Assembly: GCA_947455015.1 (NCBI GenBank)
Contig: CANGMY010000062.1
Coordinates: 1-7,775, forward strand
Direction: 5' to 3'
Length of the DNA: 7,775 nt
Source: Microthrixaceae bacterium
GTDB lineage: Bacteria > Actinomycetota > Acidimicrobiia > Acidimicrobiales > Acidimicrobilacustridaceae
Shown: positions 1 to 4,657 of the stretch, piece after piece
How the letters are laid out: each line of letters opens with the position of its first letter
Position numbering within the stretch: the first letter of the stretch is position 1
Notes under the pieces: model-generated
The model's input: only the letters and a program-made list of their open reading frames with translations
Database searches by the model: none
What the model was told of the DNA's origin: nothing
Program-made: the position numbers and the translations under genes

Positions 1-645
1 ACGCAGATAATCGGCGACCGACGCAAACACATCGGCCTGACGATCAAGAATTGGAACTGGATCACGCCCAGCGATGTCGGCAAGAAGTGGAAGTACTTCG
101 TGACGAATGCGATTACGCACGAACATTGGGTCGACATTGCTGGGATCAGTAAACGGTTCGATCCCTTCGATCTCACAAACCCGTTCAGTTTCCAACCTTC
201 GGAGATCCAGGATTGGATGACGAACGCCAGGACGAATTGATGCCAAACCATCGGGACCAGCGCCACGGAGCAAATTGACGATCATGGTCTCGGCCCGGTC
301 ATCGGCGGTGTGACCAAGAGCGGCATTGGGTCCGAGCACTGAATGGCGCGCCGACCGGGCGCGGGCTTCAAGGTTGGACCCGGGCTCCACCACCACCGTT
401 TCTGAACGAAATGCTGCTCCGAGTCGTTCAGCGACGACCCGTACGCGATCGGCTTCAGTTTCAGAACCGGGACGCAAGCCATGATCGACGTGCACCGCGG
501 TCACTTCGCAACCTGCCGCTACGGCCAACACCAGTAACGCCATCGAATCGGCGCCACCCGAGACGCCGCATACCAATGGAGTTCCCGCGACAGGAAACCT
601 GCAGCGGGCGACGTACGAAGCGTGACGTTCAGCGAGCGAACTCAC
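1..645 (-). CDS. tilS: tRNA(Ile)-lysidine synthetase TilS, N-terminal part (cut by window edge)
   Basis: TilS is a cytosolic enzyme that uses ATP and lysine to turn C34 of the CAU-anticodon tRNA-Ile into lysidine, so the tRNA reads AUA instead of AUG. The first 215 residues are visible. They contain the PP-loop ATPase signature SGGADS at 29-34, HVDHGLR at 52-58, GHTADDRAET at 111-120, DPSN at 167-170 and RNRIRHEVLP at 177-186, all hallmarks of the TilS N-terminal domain. The C-terminal substrate-binding part lies beyond position 1. I chose the GTG at 645-643 because it leaves about 28 residues before the PP-loop, usual for the family, and sits 16 nt after the stop of the upstream protease gene. 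No strong Shine-Dalgarno is visible; a TTG slightly upstream would overlap the protease gene and is less likely. Identification is very secure; the exact start is moderately secure. Confidence 0.96.
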   Translation of the reverse strand, partial: MSSLAERHASYVARCRFPVAGTPLVCGVSGGADSMALLVLAVAAGCEVTAVHVDHGLRPGSETEADRVRVVAERLGAAFRSETVVVEPGSNLEARARSARHSVLGPNAALGHTADDRAETMIVNLLRGAGPDGLASIRPGVRHPILDLRRLETERVCEIEGIEPFTDPSNVDPMFVRNRIRHEVLPLLADIAGRDPVPILDRQADVFASVADYLR

Positions 646-661
646 AGCGAATCGATTTCGT

Positions 662-1735
662 TCAGCCGGCAACCGGAAGAGCGGCGCCCATTCGATCGAT
701 CCACAGTTGCGGATCGCGGATTTCGAGAATGCTCGGGAGGTTTTCGGGCCCTTCCCACGCGCGCGATAACAACTGCTGACCGCCAGCGCGTTCAACATCG
801 GTAATGAACGCTTCGCCCTGCGCGTACTGCGCCAACTTCGCCTGCAAACCAATCAGCTGCTGAAAGAAGCGCGCCATTCCACGCGCGGACTCGCGTCGTT
901 CGCGCAAAACTTTTCCGAACCGATCTGCACTGGGCACCAGGTTGTGTCCGGCGCGATCCATCGTGATGTCGCCGTGTCCTTCGAGGAGGCTCATCATGCC
1001 GCTCACCTGATCAAGCACCGCGCGCTGCTCAGGACTCGCGATGAGATTCATCAATCCGCCATCGGCCAACGGTTTCTGACCTGACCGGATTGCAGTTGTC
1101 ACGCGCGCAATCGTTTCGCTCATGCGAGCTGGATCGGGATCGATCGTGTTCATCGTTTCGTGCACGAGACCAAGAAAGTGTTCGCGCAACCACGGAACGC
1201 CAGTGAATTGCGCTCGATGTGTGACCTCGTGCAACGCCAACCACATACGGAACTCTTCAGGAGGAAACGCAAACTGCTTTTCCAGCGCGAGAACGTTTGG
1301 TCCGACGTAATAAACGATGTCTTGGTCTTGCGGATTTTCTTCTTCGATCACGAGAAGGTCGTATTGGCCCAAGACACGCGCAGACATCCAGCCCAACACA
1401 ACGCCAAGCTCCGCCCCCGCAAGTCGGGCAGTGATCGGAGCGACTCGACTCGACGACACACGGTCACCGAACTTGTCGAGCATTGGCTCCAACAGACGTT
1501 GAAACGACGCGATGTTGGCGCGAATCCATCCGGGCCGATCAGTGACACGAGCGCGTGCGGGACCAGCAAGCGACCGCAGCCCGGTCTCTTGTGCCACGAG
1601 TTCTTCCGCGACGGCAGTCAGCCGATCGAAGTCGGGCTGCAGCGATTGATAGTGGTAACTGGCAGCGAAGGGGTCCTTCTTCGCGGTGCGGGTCGCGACC
1701 TTTTCGGCCACACCCCAATCGACCGCTGCGGCCAC
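662..1735 (-). CDS. Zincin_2 / DUF2342 family putative zinc metalloprotease
   Basis: This 357-aa protein belongs to the actinobacterial zincin-like family called Zincin_2 or DUF2342, some members of which are named 'coenzyme F420 biosynthesis associated'. No substrate is established to my knowledge. The zinc-site motif HEVTH is at residues 169-173, within an amphipathic helix (MWLALHEVTHRAQF). LLEGHGD follows at about 250-256; its E252 or H254 is my guess for the third zinc ligand. The GW-x-x-x-N segment around residues 69-75 is also typical. I see no signal peptide, so it is probably cytosolic. I start it at GTG 1735-1733, 5 nt after the stop of the small membrane protein gene. An upstream ATG at 1852 is open in frame but lies inside that gene and precedes all conserved sequence; a CTG at 1744 would give a 4-nt overlap. 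From memory, a homologue (Rv3626c) also sits beside tilS in Mycobacterium tuberculosis. Confidence 0.88.
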   Translation of the reverse strand: MAAAVDWGVAEKVATRTAKKDPFAASYHYQSLQPDFDRLTAVAEELVAQETGLRSLAGPARARVTDRPGWIRANIASFQRLLEPMLDKFGDRVSSSRVAPITARLAGAELGVVLGWMSARVLGQYDLLVIEEENPQDQDIVYYVGPNVLALEKQFAFPPEEFRMWLALHEVTHRAQFTGVPWLREHFLGLVHETMNTIDPDPARMSETIARVTTAIRSGQKPLADGGLMNLIASPEQRAVLDQVSGMMSLLEGHGDITMDRAGHNLVPSADRFGKVLRERRESARGMARFFQQLIGLQAKLAQYAQGEAFITDVERAGGQQLLSRAWEGPENLPSILEIRDPQLWIDRMGAALPVAG

Positions 1736-1740
1736 GTTGC

Positions 1741-1875
1741 TCAGCGCTTGGGATAGCGGGGAGCGACGACCTTCTTCAGGTACAGGCCAATGATGACCAG
1801 CAAAATCAGGATCGTCGGCAGCAGAAGTGCCGGCGCAATCCAAAACGCCCAAACCTGTGCGAACAGAAGTTCCAT
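1741..1875 (-). CDS. Small single-pass membrane protein, 44 aa, function unknown
   Basis: I do not recognise this protein. It has a short N-terminus (MELLFAQVW), one strongly hydrophobic stretch at about residues 9-33 rich in Ile, Leu and Val, and a basic tail (KKVVAPRYPKR). By the positive-inside rule the tail should face the cytoplasm and the N-terminus the outside. I chose the ATG at 1875-1873 because AGGA lies 8 nt upstream across the rsrA stop codon, and because the gene then begins 10 nt after rsrA. An in-frame ATG at 1926 would add 17 residues that merely re-read rsrA in another frame. The gene is followed after 5 nt by the zincin_2 start, so it is probably co-transcribed and perhaps translationally coupled. 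Compact fit, good ribosome site and a clean membrane helix argue that it is real; with 44 codons it could still be fortuitous. Confidence 0.68.
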   Translation of the reverse strand: MELLFAQVWAFWIAPALLLPTILILLVIIGLYLKKVVAPRYPKR

Positions 1876-1883
1876 GGGTGCGA

Positions 1884-1887
1884 TCCT
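1884..1887 (-). promoter_or_regulatory. Shine-Dalgarno AGGA for the 44-aa membrane protein
   Basis: AGGA overlaps the rsrA stop codon (TAG) and lies 8 nt before the ATG at 1875. It decides the start of the small gene in favour of the 44-aa form over a 61-aa form that would overlap rsrA. Confidence 0.6.
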
Positions 1888-2218
1888 AGGCCCCGCGGCC
1901 GGGCTCTCCGCCACTGTCGGGCCCAACTCCGCCCGAACCTTGGATCCGGAGATAGGTGAGCTTCTCCTCGATGCGGATTCGGAGGACCTCAGGGAATTCG
2001 ACCGACTGGGTCTTGGTGGCGATGACCGTGCGGAGCTCGGCCTCGAAGTCGAAGGCCTCGAAACAGGGGCTGCAGGCCTCGAGGTGGGCCATGATCTGGT
2101 TCCGCTGGGTCTCGTTCAGTTCCGCATCGAGGAATGCGTAGACCTCGGCCAATGCCCGTTCGCAGTCAGGTGTCCCGGCAATTGGCTTGGCGGGACTGGA
2201 GTCGTGGTCGTGGGTCAT
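1886..2218 (-). CDS. rsrA: Zinc-containing redox anti-sigma factor, RsrA type
   Basis: This 110-aa protein is a member of the zinc-binding anti-sigma (ZAS) family. It should bind and silence the sigma factor encoded just upstream and release it when its thiols are oxidised. C19, H45, C49 and C52 are visible, giving C-x25-H-x3-C-x2-C. Streptomyces RsrA has the same spacing (C11, H37, C41, C44, from memory), and surrounding residues also match (YAFLDAEL, HLEACSPC). These are its only three cysteines. After residue 55 comes a helical region typical of the sigma-binding part, then a Gly/Pro-rich tail (GSGGVGPDSGG) of low complexity. The ATG at 2218 is 8 nt after the sigma stop with only a weak purine-rich site (GAGAA), which suggests coupling to sigma translation. 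Oxidant sensing is inferred from the conserved residues. Confidence 0.9.
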   Translation of the reverse strand: MTHDHDSSPAKPIAGTPDCERALAEVYAFLDAELNETQRNQIMAHLEACSPCFEAFDFEAELRTVIATKTQSVEFPEVLRIRIEEKLTYLRIQGSGGVGPDSGGEPGRGA

Positions 2219-2226
2219 GGCGGTTC

Positions 2227-2805
2227 TCAGGGGGCCTCGGGGACGGCGTCGGCCAGTCCTCGCTCAATGGCGAAGTCATGTAACTGCTTTTGGAGGGTTT
2301 TTCTTCCACGATGGAGTCGACTCATCACGGTTCCGATCGGAATATCGAGATCTTCAGCAATTTCCTTGTACGACAACCCTTCGACATCACTGAGGAGCAC
2401 GGCCAGGCGATAGGACTCGGGTAGGGCGTCGATTGCCGCCTGCACGTCGGCATCGGTGAAGTAGTCCATGAGCTCGTCCTCGGCGCTGCGAGAGGCACGA
2501 GCCGCTTCCAGACCACCCATACGGCGATACAGGTAGAAGTCCTCGACATCATCAAGCTCGGTCTCGTCAGGACGACGCTTCTTCGAGCGATAGGAGTTGA
2601 TGTAGGTGTTGGTGAGGATGCGGAACATCCAGGCCCGCAGATTGGTGCCCTGCTCAAAGCCAGCAAATCCTTTGTAGGCCTTCAGATACGTCTCTTGAAC
2701 GAGATCTTCGGCGTCGGACGCGTTGTGCGTCATTCGCAGCGCGGTGGAATACAGCTGCGGCATGTACTCCATTGCCTGTTCGGCAAACGCATCTTGATTG
2801 GCCAT
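2227..2805 (-). CDS. sigR: ECF RNA polymerase sigma factor, SigR/SigH/RpoE type
   Basis: This 192-aa extracytoplasmic-function sigma factor directs RNA polymerase to stress promoters; relatives (Streptomyces SigR, Mycobacterium SigH) control the disulfide-stress response. Region sigma-2 spans about 16-80, with the characteristic DAEDLVQETYLKAY at 31-44, NLRAWMFRILTNTYIN at 55-70 and the basic SKKRRPDE. Sigma-4 spans about 120-175, with a helix-turn-helix in EGLSYKEIAEDLDIPIGTVM (142-161) followed by SRLHRGRK. The linker holds YLYRRMGG, also seen in this subgroup as I recall it. I start it at ATG 2805-2803. The frame remains open to an ATG at 2844, but those 13 codons run through the tRNA-Thr gene and are rejected. 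An internal ATG at residue 12 is possible, as a weak AGG precedes it. The chosen start is 3 nt from the tRNA 3' end, so no Shine-Dalgarno fits outside the tRNA. The rsrA gene follows after 8 nt. Confidence 0.94.
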   Translation of the reverse strand: MANQDAFAEQAMEYMPQLYSTALRMTHNASDAEDLVQETYLKAYKGFAGFEQGTNLRAWMFRILTNTYINSYRSKKRRPDETELDDVEDFYLYRRMGGLEAARASRSAEDELMDYFTDADVQAAIDALPESYRLAVLLSDVEGLSYKEIAEDLDIPIGTVMSRLHRGRKTLQKQLHDFAIERGLADAVPEAP

Positions 2806-2808
2806 CAG

Positions 2809-2881
2809 AGCCCGAGAGGAGAATCGAACTCCTGACCTGCTCATTACGAGTGAGCTGCTCTGCCGTCTGAGCTACCCGGGC
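2809..2881 (-). tRNA. tRNA-Thr, anticodon CGT
   Basis: All four arms fold without gaps over 73 nt. The acceptor stem is GCCCGGG with CTCGGGC (one G-U pair), the D stem GCTC/GAGC, the anticodon stem GCTCA/TGAGC with loop CTCGTAA, the variable loop AGGTC, and the T stem AGGAG/CTCCT with loop TTCGATT. The anticodon CGT (plus-strand positions 2846-2848) reads ACG (Thr). G1-C72, C2-G71, G35 and U36 agree with known threonyl-tRNA synthetase identity elements of E. coli. The discriminator is U73, and CCA is not encoded: the bases after it are CTG, followed at once by the ATG of the sigma factor gene. Confidence 0.96.
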
Positions 2882-2954
2882 GGGAAGCGATGAGGTTAGC
2901 CGCCGGCTCCGATCGGACCCACTCGGCGCCCTTCAGCGCTGCTTGGCCCTCGGA
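2882..2954 (-). promoter_or_regulatory. holB to tRNA-Thr gap with a possible promoter
   Basis: This 73-nt gap is the only place outside genes where a promoter for the tRNA/sigma unit could lie. TAACCT at 2893-2898 on the minus strand matches a TANNNT -10 box and would put the transcription start a few bases before the tRNA. No good -35 is seen at 16-18 nt; the best is a poor TGGGTC-like hexamer. A perfect 10-bp palindrome TCCGATCGGA lies in the spacer and could be an operator or chance. I find no GGAAT...GTT pair of the SigR promoter type in the gap, and no hairpin with a T-run that would end the holB transcript. Confidence 0.3.
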
Positions 2955-4049
2955 CTAGGAACGACGAGGCCGGCCAAGTTTCGAAAAGAGCGCCACCAAC
3001 TGCAGGCGTTCGTTGGGGTTTCGGACGAGGTTGCCGGCAAGGTCGGCGATGTCGTCAATCGCAGCAGCCACATCGGCAGGTCGGGGCGACAAGGCAAGGT
3101 CGTCTCGATACCGGCGAGACAATTCAGTGAGTCCGGCTCGGATCTCGTCAGTGCGATAGCGGCGAACTTCGCGCTTGTGTCGGTCTTCAAACTGCTTCCG
3201 ACCAGACCCGCGCTCGCCACGAGCAGCAACCAGTTCCGCGAACTCGGCGACTTCGGCTGCATGCGATTCGGCCAACGGCGTCATCGCGTCGTCAATCATC
3301 GCTAACAAGTCATCGGCGGTTTCGATCGCTCGTGCACCAGTGCCATCGAGACGATCGGGAACCGCGCGCCATGCAGCGCGTCGAAGTGCGAGTCGCTCGT
3401 CAGTAGCCAACAGTCGCGCACGACCAAGGTCGCCAACGGCCGCAGCAGCCGCATCGGCGGCGCGTTCCGGTGCAACGCCTTCAGCAATCAGTCGCTCAGT
3501 GATGAGTTCGTCGGTGATCGTTGCAAGGTCGATTCGCACACAACGACTGGCAATCGTCACGAGATCATTTGGAACATCATCAGCAAGAACAACAAACACC
3601 GTGCCCGCGGGCGGTTCTTCGATGGTTTTGAGCAACTTCGGTGCAGCGGTTGTGACGAGGTGGAACTCGTCGAGGATCAAAACCTTCGGACCGTTTTCAA
3701 TTGATGAACGTGCCGCAGTTGCGATGATCGTGTCGGCTTGTTCGGCAGAGATCGACGCGCCAACGCGTTCAAACTCAGTGATGTCGGCGTGATTCTGCGT
3801 AAGGGCCATTCGTGCCTGCCGAACGGCGTCGTCGCCCGTTCGATCGCGACTCACAAGTGCTGCCGCAAAGGCGCGCGCCAACTCGCGCTTTCCGCTTCCG
3901 CGAGGGCCAACCAGCAAATAGGCGTGCACTGGCGCGTTGACGCCAGCGCGTAATTCGCCAACGGCATCGTCCTGACCAACAACGTTGGCCCACAGATCGA
4001 TACCGGCGAGTTCGGCCGACAGCGGCGGGTAGGTGGTGCGTGATGTCAC
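2955..4049 (-). CDS. holB: DNA polymerase III delta' subunit (clamp loader)
   Basis: This 364-aa AAA+ protein is the delta' subunit of the clamp loader, which opens and places the beta sliding clamp on primed DNA. VVGQDDAV is at 23-30, the Walker A motif GPRGSGKR at 48-55, a Walker B-like LILDEFH at 124-130, KLLKTIEEPP at 138-147 and the SRC motif at 168-170, all as in delta'/DnaX proteins. Walker A is intact, unlike in E. coli delta', which does not bind ATP. The zinc-module cysteines usually found between Walker A and Walker B are absent; C170 is the only cysteine. There is no long tau-like C-terminal extension, and the gene follows tmk, so it is holB rather than dnaX. It starts at GTG 4049 and overlaps the tmk stop (GTGA), indicating translational coupling. 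Confidence 0.92.
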   Translation of the reverse strand: MTSRTTYPPLSAELAGIDLWANVVGQDDAVGELRAGVNAPVHAYLLVGPRGSGKRELARAFAAALVSRDRTGDDAVRQARMALTQNHADITEFERVGASISAEQADTIIATAARSSIENGPKVLILDEFHLVTTAAPKLLKTIEEPPAGTVFVVLADDVPNDLVTIASRCVRIDLATITDELITERLIAEGVAPERAADAAAAAVGDLGRARLLATDERLALRRAAWRAVPDRLDGTGARAIETADDLLAMIDDAMTPLAESHAAEVAEFAELVAARGERGSGRKQFEDRHKREVRRYRTDEIRAGLTELSRRYRDDLALSPRPADVAAAIDDIADLAGNLVRNPNERLQLVALFSKLGRPRRS

Positions 4050-4657
4050 AGAGGCAGTTGTAGCCGCTCAGCGACGGCTGCGGACACTGCCGCTGACACC
4101 TCATCGATCGACGGCGTGCCATCGATAACCACCCAGCGGTCGGGTTCAGCGGCAGCCTGGGCCCGAAAGCCAGCAAGAACGGCCGCATGGAATGCAGCTG
4201 GTTCGGCTTCCATGCGATCTCGAGCGGCACCGAGACGGCGATCGGCCTCGGCCTCGGGAACGTCCAAGAGGATGATCAGGTCAGGCCACACACCGCCTGT
4301 GGCCCAAAGAGAAAGATCGCGAATCTCGTTGATTGGTAATCCGCGGCCATGCCCTTGATACGCGATCGACGAACCCGCGAATCGATCGGTCACAACGTGA
4401 CGACCCGCGGCCAACGCCGGTTCAACAAGTTCGGCAACATGTTGCGCCCGATCGGCTGCCATCAAAAGAGCTTCCGCTCGGTCAGAAAGGTCGACGGTCT
4501 TTGGATCGAGAAGCACTGCTCGAAGCTGTGCACCGATCACCGTTCCGCCTGGTTCGCGAGTGAGAACCGCATCGAGCGCCTCGGCCAAGCGCGCCGACTG
4601 TGTGGACTTTCCACATGCTTCGCCACCTTCGAAGGCGATGAACTTGCCGCGAGTCAT
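4046..4657 (-). CDS. tmk: Thymidylate kinase (dTMP kinase)
   Basis: This 203-aa cytosolic kinase phosphorylates dTMP to dTDP with ATP, an essential step toward dTTP. The P-loop EGGEACGKST is at 10-19, TREPGGT at 33-39, the DR[FY] motif as TDRFAGSSIAYQG around 90-102, and a lid region around 132-148 (EAEADRRLGAARDRME). The length is normal for the family. The P-loop has Ala-Cys at 14-15 where Gly-Ala or similar is more usual. The ATG at 4657 has GGAG 7 nt upstream and overlaps the stop of the MFS gene (ATGA). Its own stop overlaps the holB start (GTGA). From memory, Streptomyces carries the MFS and kinase as one polypeptide, so the present pair looks like the split version. Confidence 0.96.
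   Translation of the reverse strand: MTRGKFIAFEGGEACGKSTQSARLAEALDAVLTREPGGTVIGAQLRAVLLDPKTVDLSDRAEALLMAADRAQHVAELVEPALAAGRHVVTDRFAGSSIAYQGHGRGLPINEIRDLSLWATGGVWPDLIILLDVPEAEADRRLGAARDRMEAEPAAFHAAVLAGFRAQAAAEPDRWVVIDGTPSIDEVSAAVSAAVAERLQLPL

Noticed and set aside
1160..1756. 198-codon plus-strand open frame
   Set aside because: It lies antisense to the zincin_2 gene, whose HEVTH motif and conserved segments are clear. The product has no recognisable domain.
1790..2413. 207-codon plus-strand open frame
   Set aside because: It lies antisense to the small gene, rsrA and the sigma gene, and is a by-product of high-GC codon bias.
2806..2844. Thirteen extra N-terminal codons for the sigma factor
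   Set aside because: They are the tRNA-Thr gene read as codons; the tRNA folds perfectly and sigma homology begins after ATG 2805.
3175..3792. 205-codon plus-strand Ser/Arg/Ala-rich open frame
   Set aside because: Antisense of holB with low-complexity composition typical of shadow frames.
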